From assembly GCA_024529925.1 (NCBI GenBank), contig JAFEUB010000787.1, positions 2,971,001 to 3,035,000 of the forward strand: a stretch of DNA of 64,000 nucleotides, written 5' to 3'. This document shows positions 34,892-50,038 of the stretch, piece by piece. Each line of letters opens with the position of its first letter. Position 1 is the first letter of the stretch. The notes beneath the pieces were generated by a model, which saw only the letters and a list, made by a program, of their open reading frames with translations, was not told the DNA's origin and made no database searches. The position numbers and the translations under genes were made by a program. Origin of the DNA: Ophthalmolycus amberensis. Its lineage: Eukaryota; Chordata; Actinopteri; Perciformes; Zoarcidae.

Positions 34892-35698
34892 CTCTAAAGG
34901 CCCTGCACTAGATTAAACCTCTTCTCAGGACTGAGTATGTTTACACAGACTGTTTGATTGACACTCTGTGACTTCTTTTAGCTTTATTGCACCAGTTGGG
35001 GCGGAAAAATTACAAATTTGTCATTGTTTTTATCACAACAAGTCCGGTGACCACACACAATTCCCCATAAAGCTACATCCTGCTTTAATGTGAGCAGAGG
35101 TATAATCAGGGAATTTAACGTATCCTTATCATGTCTTATTCTAATTATCATTAGAACATTGCTGCAATTTCAAATTCACTGTCACCCTTCTTGTCTGTCT
35201 GCATTTATGTAACTCACACAGACTCAGCCAGGTAGATCATGTTACATGTTATCCTCGTTTCAGCCTGGGAGGGGAGATGTTGAGCTAGAATCTGAATCTG
35301 GCTCCTCTCCCACACATTCAAAATCTGCATCTGGTATTTTTTGTTTTATTCTCTATTTTATAACATGCAGAAAACAGAGTCATTTGTAATATTTAGTTTC
35401 TCTGAAGATGAGCCAACTTAGCTTTATTCTATAACACAGGAAAATAAATACTGTTGTACTCTGCTCACTACAAACCCATTGTTAATACAGTGTGTCAATG
35501 TCTGTGTGCACCCTGTTCGTGACTCACATATGCCGGCAACCCTTCTCGTTTTTTTGAAGTGTACATATGTGCTGTGCTGTGTGCAAAATACAAAAGATAG
35601 AAGGTGAAGACAAACAAGATGCAAACAGCACACACATACAAAGAGATAACATACCAAATACGCATGTAAAAAAGCACTGAATGTATATATATATATAT

Positions 35699-36568
<870 letters not shown>

Positions 36569-36964
36569 CTACATTTTGCTAACTGGACGGAACAGAGTGT
36601 GCTGCTCTCTGGCTCTATAGTCCCACAGACTCTCCTTCACTTTTGCCCACCAGCTTTAAAGTAAGACACAGAAACTTGTTGGGTATTGAGGAGTCTTTTT
36701 GCAGTTGTTATTCATGAGCAAACTGTAACCTTCACTGTACATTTACTATGACAAGTCAACTTCACTGCTAACATTTCGCTCTGCTTCGATCACCAACAAC
36801 CGTCTGCTGCGAGCGCAGCCACCGCCTCTGTCTTTCATCCTCAAAGCACTGCCCCGTTGAGCCGCCATTATTTGCATGTGTTGATGGGAAATTAGATTAA
36901 GAATACTACCGGACTCATTTTTGCGGTTTACCTGGTCGTGTAAATCTGACTGTCAGCAGTCAAT

Positions 36965-37112
36965 GATGGTATAAAACAGCCAATAAAATATATTTTTCAA
37001 AAACTGTGAATCACTGCAACCACATGAGGTCCTTGAGCATAGAGTCATCAATGAGCACAAAAAAACATTATTCACTAAAGTAGTATTCGAGATTAGCTGT
37101 GGACAGACAGAC
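36965..37112 (+). repeat. Dispersed repeat, copy 2 of a diverged pair
   Basis: It matches 13,262-13,405 in ordered blocks: AACAGCCAATAAAA, CACTGCAACCA, GAGGTCCTTGAGCAT and GATTAGCTGTGGACAGAC. The orientation is the same. It belongs to an old, unnamed interspersed family whose ends cannot be set from two copies. Confidence 0.65.
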
Positions 37113-40100
37113 AGACCCAACACATAATCTCCTACCAGGCTTCTACATGGCGGAGATAACAACACTTAGTAAGAGAGACAGGCAGAGACGGGGAGCACGT
37201 AGCAGAAAAACAAGATACTACAACGTGATGAGCAGCGATGATTAGAGACATTGTAGAAGGTGCATTTACAGGACAGCAGCACTGGCAAGGTGCTAATTAT
37301 CACAACTATACTGTGACTTAAGCTAACCAGGAAATGAGCACAGAGGCCCACACGTCACACACATACACATTCCAAGCACACAGGCACTACTAAAACAAGC
37401 CACACATGCCGGGACATGGTTACTGAAGGACAAACAAGACACCACACAGGGGCACAATATCCCTGTGTTGTCACTTGTTCATCCTTCAGTAACGTGCGAG
37501 TGGTAAACGTGATATGAACACTAAAATTAACGTCTAAAATAATGGAGATTTGCAAAAGAAAGAAAGTTATATTTATATATGCCGTACATATAGAATAAGT
37601 TTAAAAAAAACAAAGAACAAAGGGAAAAAAAAGGTCTGTTACAGCTCAGTTTAGTTTGGTGACAGAGAAGCAGTAGTGAGACCAGACGTCTTGAGTGGGA
37701 CCAGGGAAAGTGTTTTCGGTGAAAAGTGAAAACGGGGGTCGGTAAATAAAGCACGACGAATGCAAATTGAAAATGGTGTTGTAGTGCAGTGTGTGCTCTC
37801 CTTTCAGCCTACTCAGTTGTTTACCTTCCTGAAATCTTGACCCTTATTTGTGGCACAGCCCTGTGGAAAAAGTAATGAACAGTGAAATGTACAGTAAGTA
37901 AGTGAACCGTAGCCAATCAAAGCCCACTGTATTCCACCCTTTTAATAAGCTGTTCAGCACTGAGCCGCACAAACCTTTGTACATAAAGTCAGCGTGAATG
38001 TAACCATATAAAGATATAATGGCAATTACAAAATCAAAACAGTGTGGGTTTGTTGTATTTATCAGCGTTTCCTGCACTGCCTCTGGAAGACAATAATGGC
38101 CTTCTGCTGTCATTTTACCCTTAAGCAAGGCACTTCATATTGATTCCTTAGGACTATGTGAATAAAACAAGAGCTCCTATTAAAGGCATTAGTTTGAGCT
38201 TTCATTGAGGTCCCTTGGCCGCGATGTTCAAAGTTAGCGCTGCACTTTTCCACTGTGAAGAAAGAATATAAAGAATAATAAAGGAGATTCAGGCAATGAA
38301 CATTCTGCAGCGGCCTGTGCTGCATTTCCCACGGTGTTTAAACGCAAGTCAATAAGATGAGGGGAAACACATCAATCAAAATAGTCAAGCACTACAGTTA
38401 TCACAGAGGCTATCAATCAGGGGCAGGCTGGCTTTGTTTGCAGCCGTATAGCATGCTCAGTCATTCACAGGCAGACGCAAAACACACACAAATGCACACA
38501 CATTATGCATGAAAGGACAATCTAATTTTACCCTCCCACTCTCACTCTGGATTGATCGTGAGACATTGCGGATTTTGAATGGTGTGCTTAAATGATGACT
38601 AAATGAGTCATTGACAGCCACTGAGATTTTGTGTTTTTTAAAAGGCCCAATTTCTGGAGGTGAGTGCGATGAGTGTTATTATCCAAATGTAAACATGTAC
38701 GGTACTGTGTGAAGAGTGTCTTCTTGGTTCCACTATTCCACTGTTGCAGATGCACACACGTCCTTCGAAAGGCCAATCTGGGTACATCCTCCTTTATTTT
38801 CAGTAATTTCTGAAGTATTAAAAGATATCACCTCTTATGAATGTTGTTCTTGGATCTCTGCTTTAATCAACCACTTCTTTGAATCCTCTTCGAACATTTT
38901 ACTTTTATAATTCTGCCCGTTAAAGCACACTGTAAGTTGAGCCCGTCGACATTCCTGCAACATCACAGCAACCACTAGATGTTATTAAAAGCTATAAATC
39001 CTTTAATGCATATAAACATATTTATCTAGTTCCATTTCTAGATAAGTAAGAAGACTATGCTATTCTATTTAATATGATATCATTATACTGTGCTACATTA
39101 TCTGAATACCAAGATTTTCACTCTGTATTCATATTGTTTTGACTTTCACATAACAGGAGAGTGTGAAAGCAGCGTTGCATGCGAGTTTGTTTGTGTGTGT
39201 GTGAGAGTGTGTGTGTGTTGTGTGTGGACGAGCACACGTGAGTCAGGACCTAAAATGGCAGCCTGGCTAGCAGTGTGGCACACTGCCTCTGCTTATCTCC
39301 ACAGCTCCAGATAAGGGCTCATTTCCCCCCGACAGGATGAAATAAATGTGCATTTGTGTGTGTGTGTGTGTGTGCATGTTAAGTGAACGACCCACTGGGC
39401 CTAGAGCCTTACCATGAAGACTGAGGCTTCAACACACTGCCATTAGTGTCCCACAATGCTTTTCCTCCTATTTATCATGCACTATCTCCATTCTCCTTGC
39501 TTGGCTTCCCTCTGTTGCTCATTTACTGCTCTCTGGTCAGTCGTTCCTTTTGCTTTGGACACAATTCACATTTTACTCCATGTTTCTGTGACTCTCATCA
39601 TGTCTCTCATCTTAACACTATTTTCTCTGCGACAACATTTGCTTTCATCACATGAATCAGACCCACAGTGATAAGCAAACCTCTATTCCCATACCTCCGT
39701 CTTATAATCAGATCAATAATAACGAGCAATGACAATCCTTACGAACATATTTGATGACAGTCATGGGCTTATTTCACTCCAAACTGAGATACGACAGGGT
39801 GGGTTATAGTATACTGTATAGAATGTATGTAGCAGCTCTCACAAAGCTAAAATCAGATGAACATTGATGCCATCAAGGGCTATTCTTGGGTATTCAAATG
39901 TTTTTGCTATAATCATTTGTGCTTCATTTTTGCAGTCCTTTTTCATTAGAATCAACAGAACTAATGTAATGGCAATAAAGTGGAAAACAACAGAACATGT
40001 AGCTTTTTGGGATTCAGAGGGCTCTATGTGGTTCTCAGGGGGGTCTGTGAGAACCGATATTCAAGCGTTGATTTATTCATACCACTTTCTCTCATATGTT

Positions 40101-40588
40101 GTCATCTTGCAGAAGTGATTTTGAATACCTCACATCATGTTTTTTCATCACGGCTTAATGTTAGTTCACATTGTTCATTGTCTCCTCTCGTCATTTGTTT
40201 TCATTGACTTTGTTAAGCAAACTTTTCAGCCGATTATACTTCTTTTTGTTTACGATGGTTCGTACAAGTGGGATAATTTACCAACCTGTGTTTTATGGAT
40301 ATAACACAGCTTTTAATTACTATTCATAATTAAGCAAAATAGTCAATAACGCGACATGTTTTGGTGGATAGAAGTAAAAAAAAAAAAAATGATGTTGAGA
40401 TTGGAAACTGAAGGTCAGTAAAGTTGAAACACACGTACACACACACTGACTAAAGTGTGTGTAACTCAGTATTGCCAGGCCGTGGCGAACTGACAAGCAG
40501 CATACATTACTGTAACACTGAAAAAGGCGGACATACTTTCGTCACCTTCCGACCTCCACTGTTATCATGACCACCTAACACTTATACT

Positions 40589-40590
<2 letters not shown>

Positions 40591-40628
<38 letters not shown>
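40591..40628. repeat. (AC)n microsatellite
   Basis: This is a pure AC tract of about 19 units, followed by imperfect CA repeats. Confidence 0.95.
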
Positions 40629-40637
<9 letters not shown>

Positions 40638-41858
40638 TACACATACAAACTTACACCCACAGACCTCGGGCACTTCAAGGGATGTGTAACCACACACATT
40701 TAAAAGTAATTGGCACATCGATCGGTGCTGTGTGGGGGCCCAGACGAGTCATTTACTGTTACAACAGAGCCTTTCACTCGACACAACTCAGCCACCCATC
40801 CCGCGCACACATACACACACTTAGATGAACACAAACCACACACAAATGGCCACACAGTCAAAGAAAAGTATCTCCTCTAGCCCTAAATGGCATCCCAAAA
40901 TCACTCAAGATTGTTCCATCCGTCTCTCACTTTCTCTCCCTGTGGCAAACACACCAGAGCACACTGTGCGACACACTGTGGCTTTTGGTCTGATTGTGAC
41001 ATACATGACTCGCAGCTATTCAAAACGCAATCAATAACAGGTGACATTTCGAAGCAGTGTAGCAGGGGACGGTGTGTATGCAGCACTGAGCGATTAGCAG
41101 CTGTGACAAAATCTGTGTGCACAGGAAGTTGTAAAAAGTGAAACAACTCAGTAAAGTATGAATAAATGTCAAACATTCTGTCCTACAATGCCTCAAATTA
41201 CTGCTGGGACACAAAAGAAGCAACTCCCCATGAAATTGGATGCTGGCAATTGCTGTATTAGCCGCCGTACTTCCTCTCACCCTACATCATCAGCTCCTAC
41301 TAGTGGAGGGAGATATTTGATGATGGGCTTTCTAATGCAGTGCAATATTGAATAGTTAGTGCAGACTTAGACTCTTATCTCCTGGTAGTTTATCTGCTTA
41401 CTCTTCACCAACAGCTAGACAAATACAATATGATTCTTTTTTTTTCTCGTTGTCCCTCCATTCATCTGTTTCCTTTGAGCTAACCTTGTTTCATCTGCCA
41501 GACACTGGTGTGTCGCTGCAGCCTCTGTAGCACTGTAACACTCCTTCTGTCGTCTCGGCAAAACGCTCATATGTCTGCCATTGCATTAAAGAGACAGTAG
41601 CCAGGCACGAACATAGACAAGCTGCTGAGCAGTTTCACTAGTCCTGTCTCCCACTCTCTCCTCCACTGCCCCCCCCCCCCTCTTTCTCCCCTGCTGATGA
41701 GCAACATGTGTGTCAGTGCAGTCTCCAAACAGCTTGCACACCAAGCCTTCCTTCTGTCCTCTCCCCTCTCTTCCTTTCCTTCAATCCCTCTTCCAATTCT
41801 TTTCAGCCCACAAACCATTGCTTCATCTCTCCCTCTCTCTCGCTCTCATTCTCTCTCT

Positions 41859-41860
<2 letters not shown>

Positions 41861-41884
<24 letters not shown>
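41861..41884. repeat. (CT)n microsatellite
   Basis: This pure CT tract ends a pyrimidine-rich stretch that begins near 41,750. Confidence 0.9.
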
Positions 41885-41889
<5 letters not shown>

Positions 41890-43460
41890 CATCCTCTAAC
41901 AGAGAGGGGACAGCTTGTTGCAGTAAGCAGTCTGCGCTGCACTAGTATCAGTGCTCTGCACCACCGGCTGCCTAATCTCCATCATATAGTTTGTGTGCCC
42001 ATCCACCCTGTTCCCTCCGTGAAAAGTAGACCCCTTCCAAGCAGATAGGCTTTCTATTCTATTATGCTGTCTGAACATGTGTCCATGCAGGTCTCCCTCT
42101 ATCTCATCTATACCCCCCCGTCTCAAATAATTGCACGAACTCTATTCTCTTAATTCCTGCCCTTTTGACTCGCTTGTTTTATGTGATTCTTTTTCTTCTA
42201 AATAGTTGGTATGATGAAATTAGAAAAATATCGAAAGGTACGCCCTATTACAATCATTATGTCTCTGATAATGAGACTACTACCTGGAAAGCAATTATAT
42301 TTGAAAAAGCCACTTCAGGAAAGTTCTGCCCAGCTGCCATATGGAATTGGATTCCAGGAAAACAATTACAAGAGCAAGACATATTGCTGGCAAATTAGTG
42401 ATAAACTGTGTAATATGCATGCTAATAATGTAAAAGGAAACAGGGTCCATTAACAAAAAAAACACATTTTCTAGCATGTTTGCAATATCTCTTCAATGCA
42501 TAGTCAAATAATTGACTTTGCAATCTTAAAAATCCTTTCATAACTCCACATAAAAGCTGTCGGTGGATGCCCAGGCCTTTGGTCCGTCTCTCTCGCTCTC
42601 TTAAACAAACACACACACCTACATTTTCACACAATTCCAAAACAGATAAACTCCACTATTACTAGTAGAATAAATATGTAACTATATAGCTGTTTTATTG
42701 GAATTCTGTCTGTTTTTTATCAATCACTTTGGGGAACGTTACTGTCATCCAATCATTCAAAATGCTTTTGGAGGAGCTCCACAAGGAGTGAACTTCAAAT
42801 GGAATCACGGACGACACTTTGCTCTCGCAGGGCCTAACTGAAGAGTAATGCTCATATTCTTCACTTGTGATTGGACGGGCTTGCATGAAATTGATTAAGT
42901 GCCTCATTTGTTCTTTGTATATTGTGAAGGTTTTTTGTGGCTTGACATGTTTGAACTCTCAAAAGCCTCACTTGAATTGTTCTGAGTGTTCCAAGAATGT
43001 TTGGAGATGACATTAGCACATTGCAATTAAAAACTTTTGTGACAGTAATTGTCAGTTGATAAAGGCAAAAAAATCCTTTTTATGTCTTTTCTTTTGACTA
43101 ACCAGCATTTACCTTTAATTCAGTTCTGACAGCTTTAGATTATATTGGAAATCTCAACGTTCTGAAGTAGTAGTGTGATTACCATTCAGCCAGCCAGTAC
43201 ATGGTGTATATTGTTTGCTGTCTCTGCTTATTACCATTAAAGGATTGTCAAACAGCAGGAGAAAGTGGCTTGAGATATTCTCCTTGTGCCGCAGCACATC
43301 TAGTTGACACGGCACCTGTCGCCAGGATAGACTTTATGAATTGTGGACTTGCAGGAAAAGCCCGCTCACAATAGCTCACCAAAGGATTTCTGGCACCTTC
43401 CTTGTACACTTTTTTTGATATCCTTTGGGATTGTAAGAATGCAGATTTCCTATTGTATAA

Positions 43461-43751
43461 CCAGGTTTACTACTTTGCGGTTGTATGCCAACCAGTCATG
43501 TTGTAGTTCACATCGATGTCTGTCCAAAATGTCATCACTTCATAATGTTATCCCTTCAGACATTTGTGTGAAATTGTCAGAATTAGCATATCAATTCTTG
43601 AGTAATGGCTACAAATAGGTTTTGTGAGATCAAAGTGACCTTTGACCGCCCAATTCTAATCAGTTCATCCTTGTGTGCAAGTGGACGTTTGTGCCAAATT
43701 TGAGGAAATTTGCTCAAGGCATTCCAGAGATATCGCCTGAGTGGAGCATGG
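43461..43751 (+). repeat. Widespread fish interspersed repeat, copy 2
   Basis: It shares CGGTTGTATGCCAACCAGTC, GATGTCTGTCCAAAATG, GTGACCTTTGACC, AATCAGTTCATCCTTG, AAGTGGACGTTTGTGCC and GAGATATCGC with the 19.73 kb copy, in the same order and orientation. It stops shortly after the first GAGATATCGC, so the GGACGGACAACCCG end is missing. Confidence 0.7.
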
Positions 43752-46396
43752 AAAATAAATATCCACATTCCAGACTGTTGGTTGTGAAAGGGACGGGGCA
43801 TCCACATGACTGTCAGCCAGTGTCTGGATCTGGCGCTGCTGTGTAATGCTAAGTTAAAGCTTTAAATGGAGCCCTTTGTGAATATATGGTATTTCTCTTA
43901 TGCACGGCGGTAGTGAGCATATGGGAGCAGTGGGAGAAAAAAAAGCCAGGCGGGAAATAACAGAGTGAGAGCTGGAGTGTATTGACGGTAGATGTTGTGT
44001 TCAGGACCTAAAGTAATAAACTGTACATTCTGCCCAATCACTCATACACTATCATTCTCCCTCCCTGTCACACACGCACACACAGCAGGCTATACAAACC
44101 GATCATTACGATAGCGACAACAACAAGCTGTGTTCTGATTTCCCAGATGAGCTGCAAGCTGTTTTATTGCTTGCTTGAATTGTTGAGATGTGTCTGCGTG
44201 TGTGCATGTGAGGGAGGGTTAGATGGTGTTTTTGGTACATGTATACACAATTCCAATATCTGCCTTAATGCGCTTTTAAACACCAAAATTCAAATGATTA
44301 AATAACTAAATAATTAAACAGCATTATCATTTCATGAATTGTCTGTCTGCTTTTAATTGGTTGTGTTTAATCAAGTATTGTCGAAATAAAAGATATAAGT
44401 CACTAACCCAATGGCGTTCAAAGAACATTTCTTTCAATTAAATTAACCTCTGCGTTTGAGATATTATGTTTGGGAAATGAGAATACAATTGTTTGTGCAA
44501 AACTAAGCTCTGTAAAAGAAATGAATCATGAGGCGTTAACCTAATTTGTTTGTTTATGTCTGGACGCATTTATCATTTTTGCCTCTCATGTTCTTTTCAG
44601 TGGGAGAAAGAGGCAGGCAGGAACCAAAATAGTTGAAAAAGTACTTGGAGAAGCAAAGACTTGGGGTGAAGTCATTTAAGAAAAAAAAAAAAAAGAGTTC
44701 TCAGTCACTGCTTTCACTCTCCCCATAGGAAAATGAGGGAAGACATGTCAGACAGCACAGTGTAATGATGAGGAGACAGACGGATCACTGCTGAAAGGTT
44801 GCGGCTCCAGTGGGGAATACAAGTTCGACCTGACGGGGGTTACAGCTGCAAAGTTCTTCCATGATGTTAACGGAAAGAAAAGTTCCCAACTTTATTTGCC
44901 TGTTGTCTCTTTCACTTCCTGTTACTCTCGTCTTCCTTCCATCATTTCCCCAGCTCTGCCTGTCAGCCTGGTGTTTGGTCCAGATGCAGGCAGGGAAGGC
45001 GTATGTCTCTATGTAGGTCTTTAAGTCTCTCTCCTCTCTTTGCCCTCATGCTCAGGGATGCATGTATCGCTGTACCTTACTCCTGGTGTGGTGGTGTGTG
45101 TACAATTTCAAAACCTGTGGCTGGGTAAGTGCTGTTTCCCTCCGGTTACATCTGTCTAACAAGACTTCACGCACATATAGCTGAGGAAGCATGCAGGCGG
45201 AGATTGCACGTATAGCTGGAAATGTATGCACATCCACACACACACACAGGCTGACATAAAGATGCATGTGCAGATGAAAAAGAAAAGCCATAGGGACTAT
45301 TAAGTGAACTTAAGTGCAGCAGGAGTAATCTAAGTCATTAAATTCCACTGGGTTATAAATTATACATGCACATATGAAGTGAAATATCATAATGGAGTGA
45401 AATGTAAAATGTGCCTTGGAATTGTGGTTTTACACCCTCATAGAAGCCACACGTAACATGATTTTACTTCTGTCAGCAGACCGTTTTTAATCAAACGTGT
45501 CAGGGGGTATCTGGGAAAACTGATATTCAGACGACTAATCTACTAACGTGGACAGGCTTTCATTCAGCCTACCACAGGTGATTTATATAGCATCTTCAGA
45601 AAAGTATGAGCAGCCATCTGGCACACCACTTCAACTTAGTGAATCACTATCTTAGGGAAGCAGAGGGCCATCATCCTGCCGAAACCCTTTTGCAGGTTCG
45701 ACATAAAGCCTGCTTACAAACCTTGAGGTAGATGGATTTCTGTTTTATAAGTCCAACTGCACCAGGGCACTTTCACTATTTAAATGTCTTCTTTTTCACT
45801 GCCAATACACCAGGGGATTGTGTATTGGAAAGGTGATCCAAAAAGCATACCACAACAGGGAGAATAAATAAAAAATAATAATTAGAAGGTATAAAACCTT
45901 CATTGCGGTTTCGGTTAAATTGAATTTCTGAAATAAACAGCCCATATTGGACGTAAGCCGATATTGTGTGACGATGCCTCCAGGACACACACAGTACTTG
46001 TCTTTAAACTTAAACTGTGGATTTGTTGCTTGCAATCTCAATACCAACACCTATCGAGTCCTGCATTTAACTCTCCCCTTAATACTCGTTTATCGTTTGG
46101 TTTCTCAGTTGAGTCCTGTAGTCTTGCTGAGGGAGTCGAAAATGACATCTGGCAGGTCAATTTAGGCAACGTCAGCTGCAGTGCAGGTTGTTAGTCGGCG
46201 TGTCAGTCAGTCTGACTGCTAGTCAGTTCACTCAGTGCACTGGACACTAAGTCAGCCAGCCAGTAAGCTGGTCACTCAGCCAGTCCAGTACGTGTGACTC
46301 AGTTGTTAAAACCTTGATAGGTCTGGTAGACAGCTGACTGCTGGACGCCATGTACTGTACCTCTGAAGAAATGGACACTGGCATCGTCGGTCTGTA

Positions 46397-46400
<4 letters not shown>

Positions 46401-46430
<30 letters not shown>
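46401..46430. repeat. (TG)n microsatellite
   Basis: This is a pure TG tract of 15 units. Confidence 0.95.
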
Positions 46431-46435
<5 letters not shown>

Positions 46436-47570
46436 ATGTCGCTCGTGTGCACAGTTAGGTGCTGTTTTGCAGGCCATTCTGGCAGGGGGACACACTTGGC
46501 ACTCTTCACTTCTCAGCTGTCCGACTCTCTTTCTCTCTCTCTCTCACAACCACCCCCACACACACACACACACACACCTGTCATCCATCAATCTGATTCC
46601 TGCCGCTCACAGAGGGCCTGTGTCTGAGCCTTGTATGTCTAAAAGCAGCCATTTTGGCGCATCTACATGTCTTGACCTCGACACTTGTCGAGCTGGAAAA
46701 AAACAACAGGCACGGAAAAGCACACAAAGCAGAGAGCTCAAAGCCACATAGCGGCTTTAACATCATAAAGCATCTAAGGTAAGATAAAGTTGAACTAATG
46801 TGGTATAAAGATACAAGATCCACCTTTTCACATCAAAACTGAATTACATTCAGGGCACATAATGCCCTTCTCTTTGTTCTCGCCTATTAACTGCCTACGG
46901 CTTTCCTGCCCAGAAAAAACTAATATACATTTTTAGGTGCACTGCCCTGGGAAGGGTACCTTTTACCCATTCAGAATATCAAATGTTGAAGCAGTAACCG
47001 TTTGAAGAGCACTTTCTGTGACACTGATGAAAGTTTTAAAGGTGGGGTGGTTGTTTTTAAATGAAAAACCCTCAAGCAGCACATTTACAAGGGAATGGCA
47101 CCACAGTGAAAACCAAACCAACAGAGCTATTTAGGCCCATTTATAATATGTAATCAGTATTAAGAGTGTACACAAAAATGAAAGTGATATTGTGATGATG
47201 ACACACATGAGATCACAATGACATAAGGCAATAACAAATAATAAAAAAGCCCTCTAGTGCCCTCTTTTGGAAGTTGTATCCTCCTTTACGTACCCAATTC
47301 CCACTTCATTTTTCGAGCAACTTAAAAAGTTCTTGACCACTTTCTGTCCTTTAATTGACGACAGAAAGATGTTCACACAGTTTCACAAATTATTATTAAT
47401 TACAGAAAGCTCAGCTAGGTGTTACCTCAAGGACTTTGTCATTGATAAATATTTGGATGATTATGACAATGTGTTCATCCACAATGGTCTTTGAATTCGA
47501 TGCGCTGTCCGTATTCATTTGAGGAAGAGTACACGGATGACGAACTCCTACAAATTGAAAAGTGGACAAA

Positions 47571-47584
47571 GAGAGAGAGAGAGG

Positions 47585-47616
<32 letters not shown>

Positions 47617-47617
47617 G
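47571..47617. repeat. (GA)n microsatellite
   Basis: This GA tract has one GG and one TA interruption. Confidence 0.95.
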
Positions 47618-47639
47618 GGCAACAGGCAGAGGAGGGTGA

Positions 47640-47945
47640 ACCAGCTACTGCAAGGCCACGATACTGGTGGTGTTCCTGTATTGTGCTGTGACCGGATGCC
47701 CACAGTGGAAGAATGCTGTAAATAATGGGACATGTTGTCGCCCAATATTCAGATTTCAGAACGATGTAACGTTAAATTGGCTCTGTGTAATTGCCCGATC
47801 AGCTTGTTTCGCGGCTGCCATCTGCAGCACACTCCTTCAATACTGGACCAATTTCAAAAATGGTGGTGCCCATTAGTGAGTTGGACACAAAACATGGGGA
47901 AAAGGGTACAGGTTGAAAAATACCAACGTTACCCTTTAACCAAGA
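47640..47945 (+). repeat. Probable old fish interspersed repeat fragment
   Basis: TACTGGACCAATTTCAAAAA and the end ACCAACGTTACCCTTTAA resemble a repeat I associate with many teleost introns. No terminal repeats or coding capacity are visible. The call is from recognition only and the limits are approximate. Confidence 0.4.
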
Positions 47946-49235
47946 CCACTATCTTTTCTTTGCCTTGAGTGCTGTGAGTGCCTAAAGACAACCTTTTATC
48001 ATATTTTAAGAGAGGACATTGTGGCGAAAAACAAATTCAAATTTATCGTCAGAAAATGTTTTTACGGATACTGTACATTCAGACTCTTGCTGATGTGTTC
48101 ATTAAAAACCTGTAATCACTCATATTTTCCAGGATGTTCGGTTTGGATACATTGCCCAAGGGCCTCCCAGCAGAAGAGGGCGTTATCTTTACATGTGTCC
48201 TTCGCCACCTGCATTGAGTGGAGGGGGGCCAGCAAGCGACAGAGTGAAGTACAGGGAGGCCAGCTGAGGTACAGGGCAGCAATAATCAGGAGAGAAGTTT
48301 GGTACACACACACACACACACACACAAGGAGAGAGTAGCTAATCCTCAAGCGAGTTCGCTGTGGTGGCAACATGCTGCGTAAAGAGGGAGTTCACTTGAG
48401 ATAGAGCAGGGTGGTGTCAGTGTTTGTGCACAGTCAGCTAGTGTGTGTGTGAGCTGAATGTGTATTCATACTGTGTGTGTACACAGTATATGTATATCTA
48501 CTGCGCCATGCACATAAGTGTATTTTCTGTCTTAAAAGTTCATGTGTGTCCGCGTGGCTATGTAAATAACTTGATGCGTGTGTGTAAGTGGCGTGTGGGT
48601 GGGTGTGTGTGTTCACACACTTGTGTATTTGTGATCCTCAGAGGCATGCAGTGCGAGGCAGACTCCGGCTGCTGTAATCCGAGGTTTACACGCTGTAATG
48701 CTGCTGAAAGCCTGCAGGCCTAGCTGGCAGAGAGGAAGAGAGCAAAGGAGTCAGACAAGGAGGGACATTGTAGAGAAGACGGGAAAGAGTAGCTGTGGGT
48801 AGGGCTGGCATTAGAGGCAGAAATTAGGCTGATAAATGAAGGGGGGGGGAAGTCTATGGAGGAAGAGAGGGACATAGAACAAATATAATGAGATGGATAC
48901 ATGCTGCTAGAAGGTGTTTGACAATAAGAGAGTAAGTTTGGAGGTTTCGGACAAATACTATTCATATCAGTACTGTTCATAACCCTCATTTTTTAATGGT
49001 GACAAACATGACAAAGAGGGGGAAAAAAGAGAAATAGCAATCCATGTATTTCCCACACAATGCCCAATGTCAAAATAAGTTTTCTTGGTCAAGTTCTTAA
49101 CTAATTGTTATTCACTTCAAGACTGACTGTTGTTGTGACTGCATTACTGTGCTTTCTTCTTTGCTGTTCCGTTTAAAATGATCACTTATAGAAACAGTGT
49201 GAGATCAACAGTTTTTAATGTCAGTGCATTCATCT

Positions 49236-49236
<1 letters not shown>

Positions 49237-49267
<31 letters not shown>
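49237..49267. repeat. (GT)n microsatellite
   Basis: This is a pure GT tract of about 15 units. Confidence 0.95.
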
Positions 49268-49268
<1 letters not shown>

Positions 49269-50011
49269 CCAGCCAGATAAGGAACAGTTGAGATTTAATG
49301 TGACCGTTTCTTTTCCTTTGTTTTTCCAGATGACTTATTTTTCTGCATTTCAAGAGAGGTTAGGTTGCAAGAGCTACTTCGTGAGTTTACCTGCCAAAAC
49401 TTTTCTGACCACACTCCATCTGGCAAAGTGTCTGAACTAAAGGACTTTTTTTCTTTCTTTATTTTCTTAATTTTTTTTAGCTAGAAACCTCTGTTCTGTC
49501 GGAACCTGACTACATATGATTTTTTACTTTAATGTGTTAATATAGCACAACAGACAATATCATTACATTTACACTTTTGTCCAAAGTAACTTCATTTTCA
49601 CCATACACATACAACAGGAGCATGACTTTAACAATATTAATTAAAAGCATTGTTAACGTTTTGTAAATGAAAAGGTAAATAGAAAAAGTGAAAGTGTTAT
49701 CAGATCAGCCATGGTGTTGATGTGGTCTGAGGCTGGAGAATTGAGAAAGAGACAGACAGGGAGGGGCATAGCAGAGAGAGTCACAACTGAATATAATTCA
49801 TGTGTGTTCTGGTCCTGGAAGGGACCTATTGTGAAGCCAAAGGAGGTAGAATGAGAGGGAGTACGAACGAGATGGCAGCAAAGGAGATGAGATGAGAGGA
49901 AATGAAATGAGAGGAAGGGCTGACACGAGGTGGAAGGAGAGGGAGGGGAAGATGGATGCAGTATCAAACCAATGCAAATCTGTTCCCCCTACTGTAATCA
50001 CTCACACACAG

Positions 50012-50038
50012 ACACACACACACACACACACACACACA
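50012..50038. repeat. (AC)n microsatellite
   Basis: This is a pure AC tract of about 13 units. Confidence 0.95.

Larger units (their letters stand above)
37113..43460. other. Intron-like DNA rich in simple repeats
   Basis: No protein or RNA gene was recognised. It contains TG tracts near 39,354-39,373, an A-run near 40,377-40,389, a CA tract (40,591-40,628), a C-run near 41,670-41,680 and a CT tract (41,861-41,884). Confidence 0.55.

Noticed and set aside
46247..46751. Several overlapping frames around 46.4 kb on both strands
   Set aside because: All are driven by TG/CA microsatellites and their flanks, and none has a domain.
49320..49431. Possible plus-strand exon after CTTTGTTTTTCCAG
   Set aside because: The acceptor is good, but the only nearby GTGAGT gives a 51-nt segment with an unremarkable peptide, and it follows a GT microsatellite. 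It is best explained by chance.
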